From assembly GCA_021404685.1 (NCBI GenBank), contig QWHC01000009.1:1-64000 (forward strand): 64,000 bases of DNA, in the 5' to 3' direction. Positions 7,666 to 16,428 of the stretch are shown one piece after another; position 1 is the first letter of the stretch, and every line of letters starts with the position of its first letter. This DNA is from Chloroflexi bacterium CFX4. GTDB lineage: Bacteria > Chloroflexota > Anaerolineae > Aggregatilineales > UBA2796. The notes below the pieces were generated by a model. That model worked only from the letters and a program-made list of their open reading frames with translations, had not been told where the DNA came from and made no database searches. The position numbers and the translations under genes are program-made.

Positions 7666-7700
7666 CGCGCCAAAGTGCAACAAGCAACACCTTTGGCGCG
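7666..7700 (-). terminator. Hairpin after the GH13 lipoprotein gene
   Basis: CGCGCCAAAG (7666-7675) and CTTTGGCGCG (7691-7700) form a perfect 10-base stem with a 15-base loop. On the minus strand TTATGATT follows, a weak U-rich tail. It lies 48 bases after the GH13 stop and 56 bases before the hisS start, so it probably ends the GH13 transcript. Confidence 0.55.
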
Positions 7701-7747
7701 AAATAAATAGAGGTTATATTAGAAATTTACAGAGCTTTTGCGAAATT

Positions 7748-9733
7748 TTAAGGCAAGCTGAGCCGCAGCACGAGGAAGCCGCCCGTCTCAAGCGTATAGC
7801 TGCCCTCTGCATCGGCAACGGCCAATTCGCTTAACACCACTGTTGCCGATTGCGGCGCAAAGGCAATCCCGCCCGCCACATAATAGCGGTTCGGATCAAA
7901 CGCCTGTGGCTGCCCTGTAAAGTTGATCGCCACGAGGTAGAGCGCATCTTCCGACCAGCGCTGCACCACATAGAGCGCGTCCTCTGCGCGTGGAATGGCA
8001 AAATTGCCAACGCGCAAGGCGGCATTTTCGGCGCGCAGCTTGCCAAGCACACGGTAGAGCGCTAGCAGCGAGCCGAGATCGCCCTCTTGTTCCTCCACGC
8101 TGATTCCATCATTCGGCGCGTTGTTGCGGTTAGCAGGCTTGAACCACGTCGTCATGCCCGCGCCTGTCTCAGCGGCATACCAGTCCAGCGGTTCGCGTCG
8201 GAATTCATCAAAGTAGGGATTACCGGCACCCTTCACGCCCTTCATGCCGATTTCCTCACCATAGTAGAGCGTTGGCACGTCTGGCGCGGTGTAGAGCCAC
8301 ACAGCGGCGGCGCGCAGGCGCTGCATATCGCCTTCCACCATGCTCATCAGGCGGTTGGTATCGTGGTTGTGGCTGAAGTGCGCCATGAAGGTTGTGGGCG
8401 CAATGGTGCGGCGCATGGCACGGATTGCCGCGCCAAGCGGCGCAGCACCGCCCATCCCGTTGATGATTCCATCGCCGTTGCGGTCATGGTGACCGCTGAG
8501 TGCGTTGAAGGCGGGAAAGTGAAAGGCGGCGTCCAGCGCGGTGCCATCCAGAAAGCTGCTGATGATAGCGCCATCTGCCCAAATCTCGCCCAAGATTACC
8601 GCACTCGGATTTAGGCGATCCATCGCAGCGCGCAGTTCACGCCAAAAATCCAGCGGCACATCCTTCGCCACGTCAGCGCGGAAGCCATGTACACCGTCGG
8701 ATGGATCACCATCGCCATTTGGATCAAGCCAGTGCAGCGCCACCTCGATCATGTACTCGCGCACTTTGGGCGAATCGTAGTTCAGTTCGGGCATAAAGCC
8801 CAGCCCGGCAAAGCCCTGATAGCGCGTGTGTTCGGCGTTGTTCCAGATGAAATAGTCAGCGTATTCGCTCTCAGGCTTGCCCAGTGCGGCGCGGAAGAAG
8901 GGATGTTGGTTGGAAGTGTGGTTCGCCACATAATCAATCAGCAGGTGCATTCCGCGCCCGCGGACAGCCTGAATCAGATCGAGGAAATCTTGGCGCGTGC
9001 CGTACTCAGGGTTGATCGCATAATAATCAATCGTGTCGTAGCCGTGATAGGATGGGCTGGTGAAGATCGGCAGCAGCCAAATGGTGTTGGCGCCAAGCGC
9101 CTGAATATAGTCCAAACCTTCGATCACGCCGCGCAGATCGCCAATGCCATCACCATCCGAGTCGCGGAAGCTGCGGACAAAGAGCGAGTAGATCACACTC
9201 TCGCCGAACCAAGCCGTCTCCGGCTTGCGAACGGGCAGCGGATCGAAATCCGGTGCGCTGGGTGTGGCCGCCTGTGCGGCAGCCTCCACAATTTCGGGCA
9301 GCAGGGCAAGGTCGCCTTGCCAATCCACATGGGTGCTTAAAATCCAGCCAACCTGACCATCCGACAAGGTGATTTGGGCAAAGCGGCGGCTGCGCGCTGT
9401 GGCAGTGATGGGCTGCGCTGCCTCTAATTCGGCAAGCACGACGGCGGCGAGCGAAGGCTCACGGCGGACGGGCGTAGCGCGGTTGGTGGTGCCGCTCAAG
9501 CCTATGGCGGGCGCCGTTGGTTCGGGCGTTTGGCTGGGCGTTGGCGTAAGAGTGGGCGGCAAGGTTGCGGTTGGTGTGCGCGTTGCCGTGCTTTGAACGG
9601 CGGCGGTCAGCGTTGCGCCAACGCTCAGGGTGCCGTCGGCGCGTGCCGTGACGGTGGCGATGGACTCGGACGAATCGCAGCCGCTTAGCAGTAGGGCGGC
9701 AGCGAGCGCAAGGTATGTTAGACGTTTAAGCAT
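7748..9733 (-). CDS. GH13 alpha-amylase-family lipoprotein with SH3-like domain
   Basis: 661 residues. Lipobox LLSGC (cysteine about residue 19) predicts a lipid-anchored exported protein. A Thr/Pro-rich linker (about 50-75) leads to an SH3-type domain (about 85-140, ending QVGWILSTHVDW), then a full GH13 barrel. The barrel begins with IYSLFVRSFRDSDGDGIGD and has all catalytic residues: nucleophile D354 in GFRADVAKDV, acid/base E383 in ILGEIWAD and D458 in FSHNHDTNR. VANHTS supplies the conserved His. It should cleave alpha-glucosidic bonds of maltodextrins or related oligosaccharides at the cell surface; exact specificity is not readable. A closing beta domain is present. NGDGIING and DPNGDGDPSDG look like calcium-binding loops. 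Confidence 0.9.
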   Translation of the reverse strand: MLKRLTYLALAAALLLSGCDSSESIATVTARADGTLSVGATLTAAVQSTATRTPTATLPPTLTPTPSQTPEPTAPAIGLSGTTNRATPVRREPSLAAVVLAELEAAQPITATARSRRFAQITLSDGQVGWILSTHVDWQGDLALLPEIVEAAAQAATPSAPDFDPLPVRKPETAWFGESVIYSLFVRSFRDSDGDGIGDLRGVIEGLDYIQALGANTIWLLPIFTSPSYHGYDTIDYYAINPEYGTRQDFLDLIQAVRGRGMHLLIDYVANHTSNQHPFFRAALGKPESEYADYFIWNNAEHTRYQGFAGLGFMPELNYDSPKVREYMIEVALHWLDPNGDGDPSDGVHGFRADVAKDVPLDFWRELRAAMDRLNPSAVILGEIWADGAIISSFLDGTALDAAFHFPAFNALSGHHDRNGDGIINGMGGAAPLGAAIRAMRRTIAPTTFMAHFSHNHDTNRLMSMVEGDMQRLRAAAVWLYTAPDVPTLYYGEEIGMKGVKGAGNPYFDEFRREPLDWYAAETGAGMTTWFKPANRNNAPNDGISVEEQEGDLGSLLALYRVLGKLRAENAALRVGNFAIPRAEDALYVVQRWSEDALYLVAINFTGQPQAFDPNRYYVAGGIAFAPQSATVVLSELAVADAEGSYTLETGGFLVLRLSLP

Positions 9734-9770
9734 CGGGTCAAATCCTAAGTGAGTTTATCGCTACCGCATG

Positions 9771-9799
9771 AGTATAGGAAGGCGGCGGCAAGCGCGCAA
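9771..9799 (-). promoter_or_regulatory. Promoter of the GH13 gene
   Basis: Minus-strand TTGCGC (9794-9799), 17 bases, TATACT (9771-9776). The start would be near 9764, about 30 bases before the ATG at 9733, and TAGGA precedes the start codon. Confidence 0.55.
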
Positions 9800-9819
9800 C
9801 TGCGGGATGTGCGTACGGT

Positions 9820-9853
9820 CTGCTGCGGACGCACCTTGGTGCGTCCGCAGCAG
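9820..9853. terminator. Near-perfect 34-base palindrome
   Basis: A 16-base arm (9820-9835) is mirrored exactly at 9838-9853 with only TT between, so an RNA copy would fold into a very stable hairpin with a CUUG tetraloop. It lies 40 bases after the stop of the unknown gene at 9894-10433 and just upstream of the GH13 promoter. No U-run follows, so it may act as a terminator only in part, or as a cruciform or protein-binding site. Confidence 0.55.
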
Positions 9854-9893
9854 CGCAGAATGCGTTTAAGGTAGGGTGGTGCCTGAGGTAGGC

Positions 9894-10433
9894 TCACTCC
9901 CATGTAATGTCGTAGATGGCACCATCGGCGTCAGGATTGCTTGGGTTGAGGTAGGTGCGCTGGACGTTGAATTTGGCGCCCCGTGGCGCAAAACGGCGGC
10001 AAATGCCGTATAAATAGCCGTAGATCAGATCGTGCGGGAAGGCGGTTGTATCGGTGACGCGGATGTGATGATCGCTGATTTGCTCGATCTCGTACCGTTC
10101 AGCCTCTACGTTACGCATGTTCAAATCCATGACCACGTTCAAGGTGTGCAGTGCCGCGAGAATCGAATTGACTTCGGGCGGCAATACAGCGTTTTGATAG
10201 ACCTTCATACCAATTGAGACGAGATTTTCAGACCCATTGGGCTGCTCTGACATCGCCTTGTACATGGTCAAGACAATTTGGGTAGGATACCATGCCTCAG
10301 GATCGACTTGAGTTAGTCCGTTCTGCTCGACAAGGTCAGCGAATTCTTCTAACTTGATGCTGGACAAGATCGCGTTGAGCGCTAGACCAAGGATGCGGGA
10401 CTCTGGGTTAGGAGAGACGTATTTGGTTGCCAT
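9894..10433 (-). CDS. Conserved-looking protein of unknown function
   Basis: 179 residues, soluble, no signal peptide. It begins MATKYVSPNPESRILG, has a helical first half (LALNAILSSIKLEEFADLVE) and a beta-rich end (ISDHHIRVTDTTAFP, then FAPRGAKFNVQRTYLNPSN). The helix-then-sheet layout with a Gly/Pro-rich turn near the C terminus is reminiscent of small sensory folds such as V4R/HNOB-like domains, but the resemblance is too weak to name. The ATG at 10433 follows a GGAGAAT ribosome binding site. It stands alone between a palindrome downstream and a divergent oxidoreductase upstream, suggesting independent regulation. Confidence 0.6.
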   Translation of the reverse strand: MATKYVSPNPESRILGLALNAILSSIKLEEFADLVEQNGLTQVDPEAWYPTQIVLTMYKAMSEQPNGSENLVSIGMKVYQNAVLPPEVNSILAALHTLNVVMDLNMRNVEAERYEIEQISDHHIRVTDTTAFPHDLIYGYLYGICRRFAPRGAKFNVQRTYLNPSNPDADGAIYDITWE

Positions 10434-10705
10434 AGGGTATTCTCCAAGAGTACTTGATGCGGTGATTACGGTGTTTAAGCTGTCTGAGCGGCATTGCTTA
10501 GAGGCAGCACGAACTATCGGTGCTTTAGACCGATTTCCGCTATAATCATAGGCTGAAGCGGTCTACCAACGCATTCTAAAAGTATTCCAAACCTATACAG
10601 GACTGCTCTAGGTTTGGCGGCACGCATCGCCTTGCACAAGCGGCTTGCCGCAGCCCACACATCAGTATGAAGCGATCTGCCAAGTTCAAGAGAAAAGGAC
10701 TTCTT

Positions 10706-11710
10706 ATGCCCTTGCCCACGACTTATCGAAAGCTCGTTGCGCGTAAGCTCAGCCGCAATTTCCGCGATGCAGCCGAAATCATTGAGGTGCCAATGCCAAC
10801 GCCTGCACCCAATGAAATCCTCGTTAAAAATCTGTTTGCCGGCGTCAATGCTTCGGATGTGAACATCAGCGCCGGTGTGTATTTCACCAACCCAACCTTG
10901 CCCTTTGATCTGGGCGTGGAAGCTGCCGGTGAGGTGGTGGCAGTCGGTGCGGAAGTGACGGCGCTCAAGGTCGGCGATCATGTCATCACCACAGGGCTGG
11001 GCGGTGGCTACCGTGAGTATCAAACGGCACCTGCCAGCCTGGTGATTCCCGTTCCGCAGGCATCGGCTGAACTGCTGGCGGTCTCCATCAGCGGGCTGAC
11101 TGCCTCCATGACGTTGGAGATCGCCGGCGAGATGAAAAGCGGCGAGACGGTGCTGATCACAGGTGCGGCGGGCGGCGCGGGGCAATTTGCCGTGCAGCTT
11201 GCCAAACAGGCTGGCAACCATGTCATTGGCATCACCAGCACCGACGCAAAGGCAGCCTTGCTCAAAAGGCTTGGCTGTGATCGTGCCATCAACTATAAGC
11301 GGGAAGACTTGAACGCCGTCTTGCAGGCAGAATATCCCAACGGGATTGACTTGATCTATGAGAACATTGGCGGCGAGGTCTTTGATATCTGTATGGCGAA
11401 CATTGCCAAGCGCGGGCGCTGTGTAGTGAGCGGCTTCATCTCGGAATACCTGACGGGCGCGGTCAGTGTGACGGCACCGCGCATTTACCACACCTTGCTG
11501 TGGAAGTCTGCCACCTTGCGGGGCTTCCTGTTCTCGGATTATGTGTCGCAAATCCCAGAGCATATGGGCAAAATGCTGTCCGCTTTTGGGGCAGGGACGA
11601 TTCAGGCGGTGGTAGACCCTACTGAATTTAGGGGTGTTGAATCTATCGTGAACGCGGTCGAGTACATGCACGCGGGCAAGAATGCGGGCAAGGTTGTGGT
11701 GCGCTTCTAA
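10706..11710 (+). CDS. MDR-family quinone oxidoreductase-like reductase
   Basis: 334 residues from the ATG at 10706 (MPLPTTYRKLVAR), chosen because AAAAGGA lies seven bases before it; a longer in-frame start at 10667 lacks a binding site. The GroES-like N-terminal fold (AGVNASDVNISAG, GVEAAGEVVAVG) is followed by a Rossmann domain with the NADPH loop TVLITGAAGGAGQFAVQLAK. The catalytic-zinc Cys/His set of alcohol dehydrogenases is absent, which places it with zinc-free quinone or prostaglandin reductase-like enzymes that reduce alpha,beta-unsaturated ketones or quinones with NADPH. Cytosolic. TATAAT at 10541-10546 is a possible -10. Substrate unknown. Confidence 0.85.
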   Translation: MPLPTTYRKLVARKLSRNFRDAAEIIEVPMPTPAPNEILVKNLFAGVNASDVNISAGVYFTNPTLPFDLGVEAAGEVVAVGAEVTALKVGDHVITTGLGGGYREYQTAPASLVIPVPQASAELLAVSISGLTASMTLEIAGEMKSGETVLITGAAGGAGQFAVQLAKQAGNHVIGITSTDAKAALLKRLGCDRAINYKREDLNAVLQAEYPNGIDLIYENIGGEVFDICMANIAKRGRCVVSGFISEYLTGAVSVTAPRIYHTLLWKSATLRGFLFSDYVSQIPEHMGKMLSAFGAGTIQAVVDPTEFRGVESIVNAVEYMHAGKNAGKVVVRF

Positions 11711-11813
11711 GCGATCCGCTGGTTAGATATCACCATTCAGCAAAGCGCGGCGTGGGAGTCATCTCGCGCCGCGCCTTGCATGACCGACCCTGCATGTAGA
11801 TGAGAAATATCTC

Positions 11814-11843
11814 ATGGCAATGGATGGCGCAGGCGGCTATAAT
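11814..11843 (+). promoter_or_regulatory. Promoter of mreBC
   Basis: ATGGCA (11814-11819) and TATAAT (11838-11843) are separated by 18 bases. The leader to the mreB start would be about 55 nt. Confidence 0.5.
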
Positions 11844-11904
11844 CGCACGATGGCGGCTCATAACGCTATCATAAGCGCCAAACATAATCTCAGGAGTGCC
11901 TACT

Positions 11905-12969
11905 TTGGGTCTCAGCCCGCTTGATTGGTTACTTGGTCTCTTCTCGCTGGATATTGGCATTGATCTTGGCACGGCAAACACGCTGGTGTATGTGCGTGGT
12001 AAGGGTATTGTGATCAATGAACCCTCATATGCTGCGATTGAAAAGAAAACGCGCCGCCCAATCACCTATGGGCAGGAAGCGAAAGAGATGGGCGGCAAAG
12101 CGCCCTCACACATCTTGGTAGTGCGCCCACTGCGCGACGGCGTGATCTCCGAGTTTGAGATCACTGAAGGGATGCTGCACTACTTCATTGGCAAGGCGCA
12201 CGAGCAAAGCTGGGTGCCTATTCCACGCCCGCGTGTAGTGGTTGGCATTCCCAGCGGTGTGACGGAGGTTGAGAAACGCGCCGTCTACGACGCTACCATC
12301 AGCGCTGGTGCGCGTGAGGCATTCTTGATCGAGGAGCCAGTCGCGGCTGCCATTGGCGCCGGCTTGCCCATCCAAGAGACACGCGGCAGCATGATCGTGG
12401 ATATTGGCGGCGGCACGACAGAAGTTGCCGTTTTCTCGCTGGGCGGCATTGTGATCAGTCGCTCAATCCGTGTGGCAGGCGACGAAATGGATGAGGACAT
12501 CATCCAATACATGCGAACAAAACACAACCTATTGATCGGTGAGCGCACAGCGGAAAAGGCGAAGATCATGGCTGGCTCTGCCTTTGCCCTGCCCGAAGAA
12601 CAAACGATGGTGCTGCGTGGGCGGGACCTGATGAGCGGCTTGCCGCGTGCGGTAGAGGTCAGCACGATTGAACTGCGCGAGGCGCTGGCTGGCTCTGTTG
12701 ATATTATCGTGGATACGGTGCGCGACGCGCTGGACGAAACGCCACCCGAATTGATCTCCGACCTGATGGAGAGCGGCATTTGCTTGGCAGGCGGCGGCAG
12801 CTTGGTGCGCGGCTTGGCAGAGCGCGTTGCCGATGAGGTAAAGGTGCGCGTCTGGGTAGCAGAAGATGCTATGACCTGCGTGGCACGCGGCGCGGGCAGA
12901 ATCCTAGAAGACTACGACAACCTGCGGAATTTGCTGGTTGGCTTAGAGCGTGGCAGCACGCAGCACTAA
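11905..12969 (+). CDS. mreB: Rod shape-determining protein MreB
   Basis: A bacterial actin homologue that forms membrane-bound filaments guiding wall synthesis. All actin-fold nucleotide motifs are present: phosphate-1 D20-LGTANT, the strand around IPSGVTEVEKRA, phosphate-2 IVDIGGGTTEVAV and the adenosine motif GICLAGGGSLVRGL. The N terminus LSPLDWLLGLFS is an amphipathic membrane-binding stretch. I place the start at TTG 11905: AGGAG (11892-11896) is then 8 bases upstream, while the GTG at 11896 would overlap the binding site itself. The product is 354 residues, normal for MreB. mreC follows after 12 bases, but mreD and the rodA/pbp2 genes do not. Confidence 0.95.
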   Translation: MGLSPLDWLLGLFSLDIGIDLGTANTLVYVRGKGIVINEPSYAAIEKKTRRPITYGQEAKEMGGKAPSHILVVRPLRDGVISEFEITEGMLHYFIGKAHEQSWVPIPRPRVVVGIPSGVTEVEKRAVYDATISAGAREAFLIEEPVAAAIGAGLPIQETRGSMIVDIGGGTTEVAVFSLGGIVISRSIRVAGDEMDEDIIQYMRTKHNLLIGERTAEKAKIMAGSAFALPEEQTMVLRGRDLMSGLPRAVEVSTIELREALAGSVDIIVDTVRDALDETPPELISDLMESGICLAGGGSLVRGLAERVADEVKVRVWVAEDAMTCVARGAGRILEDYDNLRNLLVGLERGSTQH

Positions 12970-12981
12970 GGGTGATATGAA

Positions 12982-13830
12982 ATGCTGCGCGGCGCACCTA
13001 ATCGGCTGATCTTATTCGGCGTTTTCACCTTCATCATGGCAGGCGTGTTTTTCGCCAGCCTGATCGGTTTGCTGCGCCCTGTCGAGTCGTTGGTGAGCGT
13101 GCCGCTCAGCCTCTTTCAGCAAGCAGTCAGCGGCATCACGCGCCAAATTTCCGAAACGCTGGATACGCTGGCAGACCTGCAAGAGTTACGCCGCCGCAAC
13201 AATGAGCTAGAACGCGCCTTGATCAACTTTCAGGCGGAATTGGTGGAACTGCGTGAGTTGCGGGCGGATTATCAGCGCTTGGCAGCCTTGCAGGGCTACC
13301 GCGGCGCCAATACTGATAAACAGTATGTGGCAGCCACGGTCATCGGGCGTGATACAACCGGCTTGCTGCGGAACATTGTGGTGGATCGCGGCTCACGCGA
13401 TGGCATTACGGTGGGAATGCCGGTCGTCACCGAGCTAGGCTTGGTCGGGCGCATTTTCCGCGTGGGTGCCACCAGCGCACAAGTGCAGCTTATTACCGAC
13501 CCAAACAGCTTTGTGAATGCACGCTTGCAGCTCACCCGTGCGGAAGGCTCCGTGCAAGGCACCGCTGCCGGCAGCTTGCGGATGATCTACATTCCGCTTG
13601 CCGACGATGTGCGCGATGGCGATTCGGTGGTCACCTCTGGCATTGGCGGCAACTTTCCACGCGGCATCACCCTTGGGCAGGTGACCAGTTCGCGCCTCGA
13701 TGAATCTAAGCTGTTCAAAGAGGCGCAAGTTCGCAGCCTGATTGACTTTAACCGCCTTGAGATCGTGCTGATCATCACCAATTTCGAGTCGGTAGACCTG
13801 ACGACCTTCGGCACGCCCACCGCGCCCTAG
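12982..13830 (+). CDS. mreC: Rod shape-determining protein MreC
   Basis: 282 residues: one N-terminal membrane segment (about 9-30), a coiled coil (about 50-95, ELRRRNNELERAL), then the extracytoplasmic beta-barrel region with VIGRDTTGLLRNIVVDRGSR, GLVGRIFRVG and GDSVVTSGIGGNFPRG, all hallmarks of MreC. It links MreB to the wall-synthesis enzymes on the outer face of the membrane. It is cotranscribed with mreB. The stop codon overlaps that of the convergent GNAT gene by four bases, so there is no room for mreD here. Confidence 0.92.
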   Translation: MLRGAPNRLILFGVFTFIMAGVFFASLIGLLRPVESLVSVPLSLFQQAVSGITRQISETLDTLADLQELRRRNNELERALINFQAELVELRELRADYQRLAALQGYRGANTDKQYVAATVIGRDTTGLLRNIVVDRGSRDGITVGMPVVTELGLVGRIFRVGATSAQVQLITDPNSFVNARLQLTRAEGSVQGTAAGSLRMIYIPLADDVRDGDSVVTSGIGGNFPRGITLGQVTSSRLDESKLFKEAQVRSLIDFNRLEIVLIITNFESVDLTTFGTPTAP

Positions 13831-14360
13831 CGCACGTATTTCAGCAGTGCCACGCGGCTTTGCCCTTGTGTGCCTTGCAGCGGCAGGCGCTCAAAGCCTT
13901 GTGCGTTCAGCATGGCAAGGCTGGAGGGCAGCGATTGATAGGCAGTCGTGGCTATCCAGTTGCCCAGCAGCTCAAGGTCGCTGAGCGCTGCCCGAAGCAT
14001 ATATTTGCCCAGCCCGCGATTACGCACACCGGGAATCACGCCGATGCTGGCAATGTAGATGCCATAGCCGTTGGGCGTTGGCACTGCCTCCCGCGGCATG
14101 AAGCGCGGCTTCCAACGCTCGTGAAGCGCCTGACCATCTAGCCCGAACCACCACATGCCCGCCACAACGATCTCACGTTCGTCAAGGGCAAGCAGCCCGC
14201 CGAAATCCTCACGCCCTTGATCGGCGTTCAGTTGCGAGATGACATCGTTGAGCGAGACGGTTTCGTACAGCGGTGGCGTGGTCAGCATTTCGCGGACGGC
14301 TTGGGCAACAGAGGCAAGATAGTCGGCGCGGTAGGGGATGAGTTCGATTGTCTTGTTCAT
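13827..14360 (-). CDS. GNAT-family N-acetyltransferase
   Basis: 177 residues with the GNAT core: strand IYIASIGVIPGVRNRGLGKY holds motif A, whose R-x-x-G-x-G loop (RNRGLG) binds the acetyl-CoA pyrophosphate, and the closing segment AMLNAQGFERLP is the usual motif B helix and turn. It should transfer an acetyl group to an amine; the acceptor is unknown. No signal peptide. It is convergent with mreC and divergent from the trp leader. No operon partner. Confidence 0.8.
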   Translation of the reverse strand: MNKTIELIPYRADYLASVAQAVREMLTTPPLYETVSLNDVISQLNADQGREDFGGLLALDEREIVVAGMWWFGLDGQALHERWKPRFMPREAVPTPNGYGIYIASIGVIPGVRNRGLGKYMLRAALSDLELLGNWIATTAYQSLPSSLAMLNAQGFERLPLQGTQGQSRVALLKYVR

Positions 14361-14503
14361 GAGTCCAGCACTTCACTTGCTACGATAAACGGATAAAAAG
14401 ATGATATGCACAGCATACACCCATTTTACAAACGCCTAATATCACACAAATGTACCAGTTCAGATGAGATGCGGCTGAGAGATGCTTCACAGCCGCCATC
14501 ACC

Positions 14504-14532
14504 TTGACAAAGCCACCTTCCCGCGTTACCAT
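14504..14532 (+). promoter_or_regulatory. Promoter of the trp operon
   Basis: TTGACA (14504-14509), 17 bases, TACCAT (14527-14532). It lies just ahead of the T-box leader, whose first helix begins near 14561. Confidence 0.65.
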
Positions 14533-14560
14533 TTTTCGCATTGGCATATATACCCAAAAA

Positions 14561-14855
14561 CGCTGAACCGAGCGAGTAGGCAGCAAGGGCGCTAGTCTCA
14601 GAGAGCCGCTGACCTGTGTGAACAGGTGGCTGTGAAGGCGGCACAGCAGCCGCTGCCGAATGGGTCGGGGAGTTGCACGGGCAAACGCGCTGCCGCGCCA
14701 GTAGTCCGTGACGGAGACGCCACCGTTATCAGGGCAGAAGGTATCGCCAGCCGACTGGCTGTACCTGAGAAAAGTGAGCTGCCGGTTTGGGCGGCTAACT
14801 AGGGTGGCACCGCGGGAAGCGCTCTCTCGTCCCTATCTGGGCGGAGCGCTTTTTG
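14561..14855 (+). promoter_or_regulatory. Trp-specific T-box riboswitch leader
   Basis: The conserved T-box AGGGTGGCACCGCGG is at 14801-14815. In stem I the lower helix CCGA (14568-14571)/TCGG (14665-14668) and upper helix GGCAGC (14579-14584)/GCTGCC (14652-14657) enclose a specifier loop with AGTA on the 5' side and GAA-TGG on the 3' side. The specifier TGG (14661-14663) is the tryptophan codon. The T-box bulge reads TGGC, which pairs with a 3' end GCCA and so fits the G73 discriminator of bacterial tRNA-Trp. Uncharged tRNA-Trp should stabilise the antiterminator and let trpEGDC be transcribed; charged tRNA leaves the terminator (14817-14855) to form. Confidence 0.93.
14817..14855 (+). terminator. 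Regulated terminator of the trp T-box
   Basis: AAGCGCTC (14817-14824) pairs with GAGCGCTT (14844-14851), followed by a U-run at 14850-14854. The inner segment can add pairs. Its 5' arm directly follows the T-box, so the antiterminator and this stem compete for the same bases. Confidence 0.85.
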
Positions 14856-14876
14856 ATTCTATTGGGAGAGTATGCC

Positions 14877-16415
14877 ATGACTGCATCACCTATCGCCTTT
14901 CGCACAGCGCCACAGCGCCTTTATTCGCTGACCTTTGAGGAAGCACACGCCTTGTTCAGGCAAGGTGACCTGGTTCCGATCTACCGCACGTTGCCCGCCG
15001 ACCTTGAGACGCCCGTCTCGGTCTACCTGAAGCTGGCACAGACAGACGAGCCATCTTTCCTACTAGAGAGCGTGGAAGGCGGTGAACAAGTGGCGCGCTA
15101 TTCGTTCTTGGGCGTCAATCCGTCCGCCGTGATCACGGTGCGCGGACGCGAACTGACCGAACGGCGCGGCAGCCAGACGGCACGCCGCAGCTTACCTGAC
15201 GGGCAAGACCCGCTCGACGCTGTGAAAGCGGCAATCGGTTCGCACACGCCTGTGATCTTGCCCGCCTTGCCACGCTTCGTCGGCGGTGCCGTTGGCTTCC
15301 TCAGCTATGACATTGTGCGCCACTTTGAGCGCCTGCCCGAAACGGCGGAAGATGCGCTCCTCTTGCCTGAGATCGGGATGATGATCGCGGATACGTTGGT
15401 CATCTTCGACCATGTCAAACATCAGGTGTTGGTGCTTGCCAACGCGCATAACAACGGTGATCCGCGTGCTGCCTATGACGACGCCATCGCACGCATTGAG
15501 GCGATTGTGTCACGCCTGCGCCAGCCTTTGCCCTCGCCTAACACGCTGCCACCGCTGGATGAGATTCCGCCGCTGATCGCCAACTGCACACAAGCGGAAT
15601 ATGAAGAGCGTGTGCTGCGCGCCAAAGAATACATCGCCGCTGGTGATGCCTTCCAGATTGTGCCTTCGCAGCGCTTCACCCGTGAGACTGAGGCACAGCC
15701 CTTTGCCATCTACCGTTCGCTGCGGATGCTTAATCCCTCGCCCTATATGTTCTTTTTGAACTTCCCTTCGGAAGATTTGCATGTGATAGGCGCTTCGCCA
15801 GAGATGCTAGTGCGCTTTGATGCGCCAACACGCACCGCCACCATCCGCCCGATTGCCGGCACTGCGCCGCGTGATATTGACCACGCCATTGATCAGGCGA
15901 ACGCGGAACACATGCTCAACGATCCCAAAGAGCGCGCCGAACATGTCATGCTGGTTGACCTTGCCCGTAACGATCTAGGGCGCGTCTGCAACTATGGTTC
16001 GGTGCATGTGCCAGAGATGATGTTTGTGGAGCGCTTCTCGCACGTGATGCATATCACCTCGCACGTGGAGGGCAAGCTGCGCGCCGATCTGGACGCCTAT
16101 GCGCTGTTCCGTGCAGCGTTTCCAGCAGGCACGCTGACGGGCGCGCCCAAAATCCGTGCGATGGAGATCATCGAGGAATTGGAAGGCACGCGGCGCGGCA
16201 TTTACGGCGGCTCAGTCGGCTATTTCAGCTACGATGGCAGCATGGATACCTGCATCGCCATTCGGACGTTGGTCATGCGCGGCAAGCGCGTCTATTTACA
16301 GGCAGGCGGCGGCGTGGTTGCCGATAGTGACCCTGCAAAGGAGTACCAAGAGACGCTTAACAAAGCGCGGGCAGTTGCGATTGCCATTGAAAACGCCGAA
16401 CGTGGTTTGATTTAG
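14877..16415 (+). CDS. trpE: Anthranilate synthase component I
   Basis: 512 residues. It converts chorismate and ammonia or glutamine-derived ammonia to anthranilate with TrpG. The LLES motif in FLLESVEGG, near residue 60, is the tryptophan-binding feedback site, so end-product inhibition is expected on top of the T-box. The chorismate-binding domain shows GTAPR, DPKERAEHVMLVDLARND, AGTLTGAPKIRAMEII and GGSVGYFSYDG. The ATG at 14877 has GGGAGAG six bases upstream; an earlier in-frame start at 14853 lies in the terminator U-run. trpG follows after 13 bases. Confidence 0.95.
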   Translation: MTASPIAFRTAPQRLYSLTFEEAHALFRQGDLVPIYRTLPADLETPVSVYLKLAQTDEPSFLLESVEGGEQVARYSFLGVNPSAVITVRGRELTERRGSQTARRSLPDGQDPLDAVKAAIGSHTPVILPALPRFVGGAVGFLSYDIVRHFERLPETAEDALLLPEIGMMIADTLVIFDHVKHQVLVLANAHNNGDPRAAYDDAIARIEAIVSRLRQPLPSPNTLPPLDEIPPLIANCTQAEYEERVLRAKEYIAAGDAFQIVPSQRFTRETEAQPFAIYRSLRMLNPSPYMFFLNFPSEDLHVIGASPEMLVRFDAPTRTATIRPIAGTAPRDIDHAIDQANAEHMLNDPKERAEHVMLVDLARNDLGRVCNYGSVHVPEMMFVERFSHVMHITSHVEGKLRADLDAYALFRAAFPAGTLTGAPKIRAMEIIEELEGTRRGIYGGSVGYFSYDGSMDTCIAIRTLVMRGKRVYLQAGGGVVADSDPAKEYQETLNKARAVAIAIENAERGLI

Positions 16416-16428
16416 AGAGGGAACTATC

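Noticed and set aside
10514-11671. 385-codon open frame on the minus strand across the MDR reductase
   Set aside because: Composition is shadow-like (many His, Gln, Arg) and the opposite strand carries a complete, motif-bearing enzyme.
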